A stretch of DNA of 64,000 bases from Isoetes taiwanensis (Eukaryota; Streptophyta; Lycopodiopsida; Isoetales; Isoetaceae). Below the pieces are notes generated by a model. The model was not told the origin of the DNA and ran no database searches. It was given only the letters and a program-made list of their open reading frames with translations. A program made the position numbers and the translations under genes. Where the stretch lies: positions 6,566,602 through 6,630,601 of the forward strand of contig JAJEKV010000070.1 in NCBI GenBank assembly GCA_021234155.1, written 5' to 3'. Below are positions 1 to 10,292 of this stretch, piece by piece; positions within the stretch are counted from its first letter, which is position 1; each line of letters begins with the position of its first letter.

Positions 1-945
1 CCAGGACCTTGCAAGGCCTCCTCATTAGAGGGGAGAGTCCGAACCCCGTGAGGCGAGCCCAAAAAGCTTCCCGAGGCACCTTTCTGGCGCCCTCCCGGGG
101 GGAGGGGGTACGCTAAAGACCACACTCCCTGATCTCGGTTCCGTATCCGACCGTTGAATCCTTTGTTCCGGGGAACCTCGTCCGAAAGGTCCAAAAAATC
201 CAACATCCGCCCGGTAGAACATATCAAACCGCGACAGGCTGCCCCGGCGATTAAGTAGAAACCAAAGTGTTTTGTCGTTCGAACATTGCGGAGGCTCGGA
301 AATGCCGATCCGACTTCGCCACATCGTCCGGAATGCCAAAATTACCCTAGGGACCAAGTTACGCGGTCAGTTTTGCAAAAGAAAGAAACACTTACGCCCT
401 ACATTGCAGTATTCAGCAGCCACCTCCTAGGCCAATTGACTACGAAAGTGTGTTGCACATGAGATAGTTTGGCGCTTCTTGAGAAGGGGTGGGCGTCGGC
501 CACAAAACTTGGTCCCTAGGGCAATGTCGACGCTCGAGTCCATTGGGAGAGATGGTTACGGTTCCCGAGAGGGAAGTTGCCCGTCCATCGCTAGGGGCCT
601 TCTGGAGAGGACTTTTAGGGCAAGCTGCTTCCGGGTGGTTTTAGGGTCCATGCTCAAGGCCAACACCCCCCTCTACGCCAAGACACGCGGCGCAAGATCC
701 TAGTCAAATCGACAAGCATAGAGCCTCCAAAACGTAAACCCTATGAGTTGCCGTGTTTCTAGCGGGGTTTGCGTTTTGGGTGCTTTGAGTTTTGGTCTTT
801 TGCACTTGGGGCGTGGCCAATCACATGCGATTGAGAACGCCGAGCAAGGGGCCCGACGGAATGGAGTTTGGACACAGTACTCCTCCCGTTGTGGCAGTTA
901 GAAGTCAAGGCCCGCTTTTGCAGTAGCAAGACATTCGTAAATTCG
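1..945. repeat. Diverged copy of the foldback-core repeat family
   Basis: This stretch aligns by eye, with many substitutions, to the repeat at 35.9-38.4 kb. Positions 295-720 match 35935-36360, including the shared block around ACCCTAGGGAC. Positions 720-935 match 36360-36570, including AAACGTAAACCCT. Positions 1-290 match the reverse complement of 37500-37770 plus 38290-38330. It is therefore a second member of the same family, cut by the window edge. No gene is recognised in it. The open frames here (25-357 minus, 479-703 plus) have no family resemblance and are probably chance. Confidence 0.7.
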
Positions 946-1428
946 TAATTAATGCATAGTACGGACTTAAATTCTGATTTTTTGTCAGCTAGCATCCTAA
1001 GTCATCGCCAACATACAGGCATGTTGAGATAAACTACATCTTCGCATGTTGGTAGGGTATTAGTTCTCATAGCAGGGGACAAAATTAAAAAATATATATA
1101 TATATATGTCGTCGTAACAAGCGAACACGTAGCTACATATACTATTGGTGGAAAACTAACCTTTTTAAATCTAACAAAATAAAATTTTAAGATAAACTAC
1201 ATCTTTGCATGTTGGTAAGGTATTAGTTATCGTAGCAGGTAAGGTATTACTAGTTATCATCATCGTATTATATACCTCATAGCTCAACGGATGTACCACA
1301 AAACATTGAACATTTTCATGGTGGTATATTTCATAACTTTAACGGGTGTAGCAAGTCAAATAAATTCCTATCCAGTTAAATAAACCCATGTATCAAGTGT
1401 ACATGCATTCTATACTATTTAAAAAAAA
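946..1428. other. AT-rich intergenic stretch, no gene seen
   Basis: AT-rich sequence with a short TA run near 1091-1107. A phrase reading GATAAACTACATCTT(T/C)GCATGTTGGTA occurs twice (about 1028 and 1191), so a short duplication is present. No coding potential is recognised. Confidence 0.5.
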
Positions 1429-2995
1429 AAAAAAAAAAAAATTTTTTTTTGGTCGTCGTAAAAAAAAAAACGTCGTTACAAACGTCGTTGAACGACGTTT
1501 TTTGTCGTCGTTTAACGACGTCAAGACGTCGTTAAACGGCGACTTTGTGATTTAAATCGAAAAGCGGTGGCAATCCCGCCCGCTTATTTTCGAGCAAGCA
1601 AAGCTTATGGAGGAGCGTTTTTTTGAGGCGATTTTCGTTGCGGATCTACTTTAGGGTCTATTCTAAATGTAAGACAAGCTTCATAAGGTATGTGCGGGAT
1701 CAACCAACTCGTTTTTTGAATCTAAACTTGTTTTGGGGTAGATTTAGGGCTTTTTGTATTTGTTGTTTGTTCTTCCTTCAACCTTCATTCTTCTTCTTCC
1801 ATTCTTGCATCCTTCTTCCATACATATTCTTCCATTCCCTTTGTCATCTTCTTCTTCGATTCTTCCTCCTCTTATACTACTTCTTCCTCCTCTTATTCAA
1901 ATTCTTACTCTTAATCCTCCTTTTTGCCTTCATCTTCTTATTATTCTTCCTCCCCATTTTCGGGTTCCTCCTCTTCTTCTTAGCCTTTTCTTCTTGATTC
2001 TTCCATTCTTCTTCTAATTTTTTCCCCATCTAAGAAGACGTCGTTAAAAGATTAGACCCTTCTTCTTTCCAAAATTTTTCCTTATTAGTTGTTTTATACT
2101 ATTTCTTTCTAATCGTTGAATTTTTTGTTTTGCATGTACACTCCTAGCAAAATGTGTTCTTCTTACCAAAACAAGTTGGCACCTCTTCGGGTAAGGATTT
2201 AATTTTTTTCAATACGCTAATAAAATACTAATGCTTTATTTAGGTTAAATTGTTATCCAAGAAGGACCCCTCCCCCATTGATTTTCCATATTTTTTTTTT
2301 CCTTTAAGTTGTTTATTTATACTAATATTTTACTAATCATTGAATTTATTGTTTTGCATGTACACTCCTAGCAAATGCATTGTTTGTGCAAAACAACTTT
2401 GCCACCTTGTACCAGGTAAGCATTTAATTTTCAATATGCTTAATGTATTGATTAATGTATTTAGCTTAATTTATTGATTAATGTATTTAGCTAAAAAAAT
2501 TGGGGCTTCATTTATTTTTGTATTTTTTTAATATATTTAAGCGACATCATTTAATGACGTTAAAATCTTATATTTCTTTATTGGTTAAATTCATTTTATA
2601 GGCTTTAAATTAAATGTATTAACTTCATTCATAATAAATGTATTATTATTATTTTTTTCAATTTATAAAAAAAAAAAAATTAAAAAAAAAATAATTTTTT
2701 TTTAATACACGCAAGCAACGTCGTTGACGTTGCTTACGTGGCTGCCACATCAGCAACGGCGCTGGCAACGCCGCGCTGGCCGCCCGGCCGCGTGGCTGCC
2801 ACGTGTACGTGACGTCGTTAAACGACGTCAAACACGTGGCTGCCACGTCAGCAACCCGCTCGCCGCCCGGCCGCGTGGCAGCCACGTGTACGTGGCGTCG
2901 TTGAACGACGTCACGTCGTCGCTTTAAGACGCCGCGGTTGCGACGCGTATAGCGACGCATAAAGGTCGTTTATCGACGCTCAGACGTCGAACAAC
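1429..2995. repeat. GACGT-palindrome-rich repeat block, possibly a DNA transposon remnant
   Basis: Both ends carry dense copies of the palindromic phrase ACGTCGTTNAACGACGT (1470-1540 and about 2700-2920). The right end also has repeated CGTGGCTGCCACGT palindromes in a GC-rich island. Between them lies a pyrimidine-rich CTT/TTC tract (about 1745-2030) and AT-rich DNA. Clustered subterminal repeats of this kind are known from CACTA-type elements, but I see no CACTA termini and no transposase, so the class is open. Long open frames at 1623-2017 are an effect of the pyrimidine tract. Confidence 0.45.
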
Positions 2996-3076
2996 TTGTC
3001 CGTTGGGAACAACTTGCTGGGAACTTCACGTTGGAGGTTACATCGGTAGAGAAGCTTTGAAGTTAGCAAGGAAATG

Positions 3077-3590
3077 TTAGAGCGTCGTCTCAGATGATTG
3101 AGCCAAAAATTTCTTGGACCTCTTCTTTGAGAAAGTACTAGAGGAAGCAACTAGGGGACCAATCGGCAGTGCAAAAAGCAAAGCTTCTACCTCTAAGACC
3201 GAAATACCTGCAGATTTGCGTAAGGAACGGGAAGGATTGAGAAAGCTATTGGTTGGCCGCAACTTCATGGATGAAACCGAAGATCGGCCAAATTACCAAA
3301 TACCTATCGACATGCCTGTGAACATCCTTGACCCTAAAAATTTAGAACATGTTGAAGATAAGCAGGATGATGCTAATAACAATAATGAGGATGAAGCAGA
3401 CTCCAAATCTAAAAACACTAGCAGGTTAGCGTAAAGAGTAATGAACTATCAAGCATAGTTCCCACTGTACAGATCTCAACTGATGTGGTTGGTGCTTCTA
3501 TCAGGCCGGAGACAACTCAGAATAAGGATGCAACGGAAGAAGTCACAACGGGGAATGAAGAAGAAGAAGAAAGGTAGCGTAACAATATTC
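3077..3590 (+). pseudogene. Possible exon fragments of an unidentified acidic protein
   Basis: An open stretch (about 3114-3434) encodes a hydrophilic, lysine- and glutamate-rich segment with the phrase PADLRKEREGLRKLLVGRN and an acidic Asp/Asn/Glu tail. It stops at 3434 just after a possible GT donor (AGCAG|GTTAGC). Another frame continues the same composition to a TAG near 3585 (ends in GNEEEEER). This could be two exons of a small gene or one broken ORF. I do not recognise the family. It starts in the DNA just right of the GACGT-rich block and may have been part of it. Confidence 0.3.
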
Positions 3591-3626
3591 CTTTTTTTGA
3601 TATCCATGCATTTTGCAAGCATATAG

Positions 3627-3720
3627 AAATCGCGCCAGGCGCGATTTAGACTTTCCTAGAGATCATATTTTTAAATTATGTTGACATGCATCATTCATGA
3701 AATCGCGCCTGGCGCGTTTT
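3627..3720. repeat. Two GC-rich palindromes AAATCGCGCC-N-GGCGCGATTT
   Basis: A perfect 21-base palindrome lies at 3627-3647 and a near copy at 3700-3720. A third relative is at 8531-8551. After the first copy, CTAG occurs 9 bases downstream (3656-3659), which resembles the hairpin-plus-CTAG end of Helitrons, but the base that follows is A rather than T. Confidence 0.6.
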
Positions 3721-3784
3721 CGCTTACCATTTCTTTTGTCTCATACGTTATTGTTCTCCTTACAGAAATAACTAGTAAACGTGT

Positions 3785-3812
3785 GCCCGGCGTTGCCGGG
3801 CTAATGACCTAG
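3785..3812 (+). other. Hairpin GCCCGGC-GTT-GCCGGGC followed by CTAG
   Basis: A 7-bp perfect stem with a GTT loop is followed by TAATGAC and CTAG. The layout resembles a Helitron 3' end, but the next base is G instead of the expected T. A reverse-oriented relative (GTGCCCGGCGTTGCCAGGC on the minus strand) lies at about 25316-25335. Confidence 0.4.
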
Positions 3813-5100
3813 GTTATGTTATGCCTTGGCCATTAACATCCATATGTGCAACTTTCGATAACACCATAGGTTGATGCTTGCAAGAATGGACATGATTTTC
3901 TTTTGGACATGATTTTCTTTTGTAATTATTTTTGTTGTTGAAACTGTCTAAAAATAGTAGAGAAAACAATGCTCTATAAGTTTTGTGTGGGGTAAGTAAA
4001 CATTTCTATAAGTAAACCCATGGAATATTAAACGCATGAAATATTGGGAACATGGAAATGGTAGCTAAGAAACGTAGAATAGGGTATCAACAGAAGTATT
4101 GGATAAAGCAAACAGGAACAATATAGAAGTATTTTAATGAAATTGGGGTATTATTAAAACATAAACGAATTTTTCCAATTTACATATGTCAATTCACATT
4201 ATATAAACATGTGGATTGAATCCTATTGTGATCTCTTGGTTTTATAAATGAAAGAGCATTGCGTTCTTTGATCATTCTTGTCCATTCTGCAGCTCTTATC
4301 CTTGCTTGGCTTGTTCAATGACTCCCAACGGTCCATTATGTGCAGCAATAGCTGCTACTCAGGATTAACATTGTTCATCAATATGGCTTTATTCTTGCAC
4401 TCGAATTTCCCGTTGGATCGACCAAAAACATCAACATCTTAAAGAGAATAATTGTGTTTTGACAAACGATATCAACTTCTAGGAATATGAGAATTGCAAG
4501 TAGCAAAATAGGCAACACATTGAACAACTAAAATGGCTCTTGTACATAGAGCACAGATAATATGACCTATATAACGTACATTTCTGGAAGACAACATTTA
4601 CATTTCTGGAAGACAACATTTTTTGAAAAGCAAGTAAAGCAAAAAGAGGTTGTTTGCTATGAAATACATAATGTTCATCTGCATGGTTTCTAAAACATAT
4701 GACCCATAACATATTTTCTTGCAAATAAAGAATGGCCATAAAAGATGGAAAATATATCCCAAGGACATTTAGCAAAGAATAGATGGCATTATGATATAAC
4801 CTCAATGAAATGACATGTTATAGGTCGGTCAATCTGCATCCTGCCCTTGCTGTAGCTCTTGAAATTGCAAAAAATGAAACTGTCCACACTTTCCATCTTG
4901 TCTCGTCCACACTTGCATTTATTTTAATGCTTGCAAAAAAAAGAGCATATGACTGCAATATAGCAACTCCGAGCTCCATGGTTTCAATGCTATGCCCCCA
5001 GAATACCCTGATTGTTGTCACTTAACTATGGTCTCACTGTAAAATGGCTAAAATTTAGCTCATTAAACAACCTAATATTGGGCATAAATCAAATGCATAC
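3813..5100. other. Intergenic AT-rich DNA, no gene recognised
   Basis: Mostly AT-rich, with a 22-bp tandem duplication (ACATTTCTGGAAGACAACAT) at about 4579-4620. Short open frames on both strands (4479-4805 minus, 4810-5025 plus) have no recognisable domain. Some of this may be intron or 3' region of the minus-strand exons listed next. Confidence 0.35.
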
Positions 5101-5104
5101 ATAC

Positions 5105-5500
5105 CTGATTTTTCCCCTTCAAACTTCAACACAGAAAAAGAAATCTTGCATCAGATAGGTGGGGTATATTTTGCAAATGTCTTGACATATTGCTTTAACA
5201 ATAATATTGAGCAATTTGTTTAAGACATTGCTTACATTGTTCATGGACATGTATTGGCAACTCTGCCTCAAGCATATGTACTCTGCAAACAAACAAACAG
5301 TAAGCCTTTTTATCTACGAACATACGTTTCAAGAAAAACGAATGAGAGGAAAATAAGGGTAACCTTTCAGAGGCAGAAAATCTGATGTCCTTGGCAGTTA
5401 ATCTACCATTCAAATGGCTTGGCAAAATAGATATAATTCTTTAAATGTGAAACGATCACGTCTTGCTTGTTTGTTGCTACAACTCCTCTAGAGCCTACAA
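5105..5500 (-). CDS. Candidate exons of an unidentified minus-strand gene
   Basis: Three exon-like segments can be read on the minus strand. The first runs from about 5497 (after TTGTAG) to about 5365, encodes the phrase NGRLTAKDIRFSASER and ends at a GTTACC donor. The second starts after a TTTGCAG acceptor near 5285 and encodes VHMLEAELPIHVHEQCKQCL. The third, near 5105-5145, encodes KISFSVLKFEGEKS and ends at GTATGT. Joining the first two preserves the frame (GAA AG|A GTA). The family is not recognised. The exons may belong to the same gene as 6334-6656, but the link is not shown because that reading ends in a stop. Confidence 0.35.
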
Positions 5501-5539
5501 AAAATAGCTCAAAACAGTTAGCACGCAAGAATGGTCAGA

Positions 5540-5600
5540 AAAATAGAAGGATGATTAGAAAATAGAAGGATGATTAGAAAATAGAAGAATGAATAGAGTC
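5540..5600. repeat. 19-bp tandem repeat, three units
   Basis: The phrase AAAATAGAAGGATGATTAG is repeated about three times with small changes. It lies between the exon-like segments described at 5.1-5.5 kb and 6.3-6.7 kb. Confidence 0.6.
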
Positions 5601-6333
5601 TGGATGAATAAACTTGATTTGCACGGAATGGCCATCACAAAGCAATTTCATAAAAATTTTATGCCTTACTTCTAAGATGGGTCTGCAACATTGCTCTCAA
5701 TAAAATCACCTTTGCAATATATCACCTCAAAAATAAGGTCAGCTTTGCCAAAACCCTCAGCAATAGAAAACAATGAACTTCAAAAGCAGTGTTGCCTAAA
5801 CCCAAGAAAATTTTTATTTACCCAAGATAGCTACAGAATGCAAATTTTACCTGATACAACCAGCAGCCGGCAAGCTTTAGAAACCTTTTCTTGCAAGAAG
5901 CCTGCACCAAAAAACGTCCATACATAAGCACAACAATATTGCTTTGGGAGTGTTTCAGAAGTTTTTCCTTCATTCTCTTATCCAGAATGCCGAGATAGAA
6001 AAGTGGAGAGAAAACTTCGCAGAGGATTTTGTGCAAAAGAATAAGAGAATAACTCCTGAATGAAGCTGTATTTGCACCATACCATCATCTATTACCTCAA
6101 TACTCTATCATCAGAGCACAATATCTCCAGGCTGGCGCCATTCTTCTTGCCTCAAGGAAAACGGCCGCTCACAAAATGATCGTCAAGCCCGTTACAGTCT
6201 AATGGTTACTCGTAAAAAACAAAAACAAAGGACAACGGCTTCCAAAAAAACTCATGCTCGGAATAAGGCCGGAAACAGAAGGACCCCTGTTTTCAGATGC
6301 GAAACGTAACGCCGAGAAAGGGGCACACCGGCA

Positions 6334-6656
6334 TCAGCCAAAACCCCCAAAAACTTTAGGCAACATTTCTTTAATCTGCTGGATTATTTCCATATAATCT
6401 GCAACATTTTCGATGATTATGCAAAGATCTTGAACGCAAATCCCAACCAAGGGTGCCTGCCCAGCAACCTGGCAAATACGTTCTGTCATTCAGCTTTTGT
6501 ATTCCATTCTACAGAAAGGAACTCGAGTTTTAGCAACACAATTGAAGGAACTGTTGAGCATATTTAATAGTAGCAGAGATTGGGTACCTTGCCAAGATCC
6601 TTGAAGATTTGCTTCAACTTAGAGCTCCTTACGGATTCTGAACCGCAAGAAGCCAT
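6334..6656 (-). CDS. Candidate two-exon small protein, about 67 aa
   Basis: Exon 1 (6656-6588) starts with ATG and encodes MASCGSESVRSSKLKQIFK and four further residues, ending at AAG|GTACCC. Exon 2 (6468-6334) begins after a TTTGCCAG acceptor and encodes a helix-like segment including VQDLCIIIENVADYMEIIQQ, then KEMLPKVFGGFG and TGA. The exon phases agree, and the 119-bp intron has GT-AG ends. The amphipathic composition suggests a helical subunit of a complex, but I do not recognise the family. It may be the 5' end of a longer gene if a donor before the stop is used. Confidence 0.4.
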
Positions 6657-6989
6657 TTACGAACAGACGAACAGTAGCAGCAACGATATAAAACGGCAGT
6701 GATCGCCTAATAATATTTCATTGATGCAGGTAAAGAAGCCAAAGACCAGTTAATCGTCTGAGAAAAATGGCAGAAAGAAATTATAAACATACCTTAGATT
6801 AACCTGGAAAACAGAGATAGATCGCCAAGGCAGCGCCATCGCTACTTTGCTACGAAATAACCAAAGAAATGCCGCTTAGCCCTTGCCCTCTGGCCCAGAA
6901 AAAAACGCTTGCACAGAGTTGTTGCCTCCGCCGAAAAGGAAATACGAAGAAACTCGCCGGTCTAAGCATTACATCAACTGTGCCAGCTA

Positions 6990-7070
6990 TAAGCGCCCAA
7001 GCTCTAAGACCTGCGCCCAAGCTCTAAGGGGTGCGCCCAAGCTCCAAGTCTGCGCCCAAGCTACTTGCGT
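6990..7070. repeat. Short tandem repeat, unit about 20 bp
   Basis: Four imperfect copies of the phrase TGCGCCCAAGCTCTAAG occur in a row. The open frame across them is repetitive and not a recognised protein. Confidence 0.65.
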
Positions 7071-7370
7071 CTCCAAGCTGTAACACCGCCTCAGCCGAAT
7101 GGAAACCCTTAGGAAGAGGCCGTTTGCAGCAGCCCATCATCAAAGCGGATCACCGCCCTGCAGATCACCGCCCACGATTATAGCTGTTCATCCAAGCTTG
7201 CTTTCGTATCATTAATTTTATCGGCCAAAATTTCATATGATTATTTCGCAAGGGAAAGGGGCAACGCCGGAAAATATATACAGGTTTTTTGCCGGAAATG
7301 CATTTTCTGGCAAATGTAACGCCGGAAAAAAATCAGCAAAAACCCCAAGAAACTTTTTAAATAAGTAGAT

Positions 7371-8039
7371 TTGGCTTCCCCAAAAGTACTGGTCTTTGAT
7401 TTGAATGGTGTGCTATGTAGAACGTTACCTAAAGCAACGTTCGAAAAGTCATGGTATGCGCAACAACCATTTGAGACACATACCAAATATGTTTACCCGC
7501 GCCCTTATCCGAAGGAGATGTTGGACCAGGGCCTTGGTATGTTTCATTTAAATTTGGTCATCTATGGAGCATAGAAATATACGAGATGTTTTGAAAGTAG
7601 TGCCTGAGCTAAATAGAGATCTGGGGCCCATCCGGGATCAAAGCAAATGTGCTTCATTCACAAACCCTAAAGAACCAAGCGGGTAAAAAGATATTTGTGA
7701 AATGCTTGCGCAAACATGATGGATGCCCTAGATGTTGAGGATAAGGAAGGCATGATCATTGTGGATGATGACGCTTTAAAGTGTTGCTTCAATCAGTCAC
7801 AGGCATTGAATCCGCCGCCCTATCATCCTCAAGATTTTGACAAAGATGACTTCCTGCTTCGTTTTGTTAGTGTCTTGCATGAAATAGCTTCAGGAAAAAA
7901 AACGGTCAAAGAGATACAAACACTATACCAAGAACTTGATCGGACGGGGGAAATTGATGGGGACCTTGAGAAAATCGTTCTAGAAAGAGAACTTTTTGAT
8001 ATATATGTATCTGAGAAATACACTTTCCAAAAGTTTTGA
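7371..8039 (+). pseudogene. FCP1-like (NIF/HAD superfamily) phosphatase, frameshifted
   Basis: The reading starts at a non-ATG codon with SPKVLVFDLNGVLC, the HAD motif I in the plant FCP1-like version where the second Asp of DxDx(T/V) is Asn. A frame change near 7550 is needed to continue with IWSSMEHRNIRDVLKVVPEL and DQSKCASFTNPKEPSG. Another change near 7690-7716 leads to the motif IV region GMIIVDDDALKCC, then an acidic helical tail to a stop at 8039. Domain order (DLNG, WSS, DD) matches the NIF domain of plant HAD-like hydrolases. With two frame breaks and no ATG it is probably dead. A second broken member lies at 21896-22607 on the other strand. Confidence 0.7.
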
Positions 8040-8530
8040 ATATGAAATATACTTTACGAAAAGGTTTAGAATTTATATTGTGTTCTTATATCAGCATTAT
8101 TGGTTCTGTGTGCGTATTGTTTTTTTATATTATGTGTATGGTTTGCTATACTTGCAATAATTTGTATGTATATACCGTCAATAATTTAGGTGTGTATAAA
8201 TAGGCATGCATGAAATTGGCAAACCATCGGCTTTTTGTCTCATATACGCTTGTTATTATGGCACATTTTATTACCTGCACGATGAACCATGCGGACCTCT
8301 GCAGGTGCCGCGAGCTAGAAATAGAACTTCAGGACTGGCTTGATGTCGTTGCTTTGAATCCCATCCGCTTCTATCCTGATCCCTTTGATGTTGTAATCCA
8401 TCTTATATGGAATCGAGCATATGGTTTGTTCATGATCGACGGGATCTCGTGACCGCTGCGGCGCGGCGGCGATGAATCGGATTAGTTTTTTAAGTTTATG
8501 TTCTATTATAATGCCTTGTTTATGCCAAGC

Positions 8531-8551
8531 AAATCGCGCCACGCGCGATTT
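8531..8551. repeat. Third member of the AAATCGCGC palindrome family
   Basis: AAATCGCGC-CAC-GCGCGATTT, a 9-bp perfect inverted repeat related to those at 3627 and 3700. It sits about 70 bp after a short GC-rich patch (8450-8475). Confidence 0.6.
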
Positions 8552-8624
8552 GAACCATGAAAAACTCTGTTTTGTAGCAACTTGCTTGCTGTTATTTTTT
8601 CGTAAAGCATTACAATTTCAATGT

Positions 8625-9074
8625 TTAGATTTCGTTGTCGTCCGTGAATGTGCGAATTAATAAGTAATTTCTTGTTTTTTCTATTGCCAACATTCTGTCA
8701 TAATATGGGTCATTTGCATGGAATATTTGAATGACTTTGCATTTCAACATAAAATGCATCTTCCTAGCCCGAAAATGAACACAGTGCAAAAGTGTGGTTA
8801 ATTCAATATAATGGTCAATAAAATGCTTATACGGCGCGATTTTGGAATAGACATAATCCCAATTTAATTGAATGATGGTTTTGTCTAGATGTTCTGCTAT
8901 TACACTTGGTATTCGTTCATGCCGACCACAACAATCTCTACACCAACATGGCGAGAATTGACCAGCATAACTCTGCCTTGGAAGAGTTGGAGGTGCTATA
9001 CCTTGGTTATGTAGCTCAAGGGCCCTTCTTTTTCTCGTGGAGGTGAATAATCCAGCTAAGGGATCTCTTTCCAT
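8625..9074 (-). CDS. Unidentified 149-codon ORF
   Basis: The ORF opens with MERDPLAGLFTSTRKRRALE and contains the cysteine cluster CWCRDCCGRH, followed by a segment rich in Ile, Tyr and His. It is longer than chance would usually give in this AT-rich DNA. No domain is recognised, and the upstream DNA (about 9075-9130) looks similar in composition, so it may be the remnant of a longer transposon or host gene. It could also be fortuitous. Confidence 0.25.
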   Translation of the reverse strand: MERDPLAGLFTSTRKRRALELHNQGIAPPTLPRQSYAGQFSPCWCRDCCGRHERIPSVIAEHLDKTIIQLNWDYVYSKIAPYKHFIDHYIELTTLLHCVHFRARKMHFMLKCKVIQIFHANDPYYDRMLAIEKTRNYLLIRTFTDDNEI

Positions 9075-9859
9075 ACTAGGAGTCGAGATAGAAGAAGGAA
9101 GTCGTTCTATAAAGGATCACATTGAGAAAATGTGTTTGAACTCAATTTGAAATGCAAGGGTCAATTGAAACGTATTGCAAATGCAATGGAACGTTGCACA
9201 CCTAATTTAGATATTGTGTAACTACGCTAATAACTAGAAACGCGTTTGAAAGATTGCAAGTTGAAACGCTATAGAGTTGAAATTTCTAATACAATACAAA
9301 ACTTAATCTTTGGGACCTATCTACATGATACACAACAACTGTTTACTTTAATAGAAAAATGGTTCAAATTGCACATGTTACAAAGCGAGATGTTTCTTAA
9401 ATACATTTCACTTGATAATATATCATCTCCTGCAATCAAAATCTCTCATCTAACACAAATAAACCCTAAGCCAAAACTACAATTGCAAGCTGGCCTTCTG
9501 CAATACGTGTCCACAACAACTTGCCTGTCGTGCCAATTCGACATATGATCACAGACATTTTGTTTATCTCAATCTGCTCATTGCAAAAACCATACCTACT
9601 GCTACTTCAAACTTCCTATTGCATTTAGCCCACTTCAGTTATCGACACGAACTAAAACAAACCCGTAGTACAAAACACAACCTAAACAAAACTCGCCTCA
9701 CATACCCCACTCCATGTGCTACTTAAGCTATTCGTAGATATGCCTGTGGAAATCTCTTTCACAATTCAACTACACATACAAACAAATCATCCAACCCATC
9801 TACATATAATTACAAGGGCAATCTTCAGTGCATTAGCATGTTATTTTTTCGTTCCAGGG

Positions 9860-9868
9860 TATATAAAG
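9860..9868 (+). promoter_or_regulatory. Possible TATA box of the kinase gene
   Basis: TATATAAAG in a GC-richer setting, about 425 bp upstream of the kinase ATG. Its distance implies a long leader, which is possible. Placement rests only on sequence similarity and position. Confidence 0.35.
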
Positions 9869-10292
9869 CCGGGGTAAAATTATCTTGACCCTCTAGCATA
9901 AAAGTCAAATTTCCTGCTGGATCTAGCCCAGCCTACCACCTCCATGCTCCCACTCAATTCCTACCGAAAGTAACAAGAGAAATCACTATTCCTGCGAGGT
10001 AAATCCTCAAGAATGAAAGTAAATCCTCGAGAATGCAAGTAGAAGCTCTTCGCTGCTGCTCCGTCGCTGCTCGTGGTCAACAAATTTTTTATTTACATTC
10101 TTTATTTGAAACAGTGCCACGAGGCAGGGCGTTACTGGGGACGAGGAAGAATGCTTCCTTTAAGTGTTTTTTACGATTTAAGATGTGCCGGCCTGGAACC
10201 AATAACATATGATCCCATAAGTTACACACCGTTTTGCGTAGTGTTGAGTTTTGATACTACATAAGGTACTTGGCTAACGCAAGAACCTGGCT

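Noticed and set aside
1623-2017. Two overlapping open frames rich in Phe, Leu and Ser
   Set aside because: They come from a CTT/TTC-rich pyrimidine tract and have no start context or domain support.
10073-10264. 63-codon ORF upstream of the kinase
   Set aside because: Short, no recognised domain, and lies in the presumed leader; it could at most be an upstream ORF.
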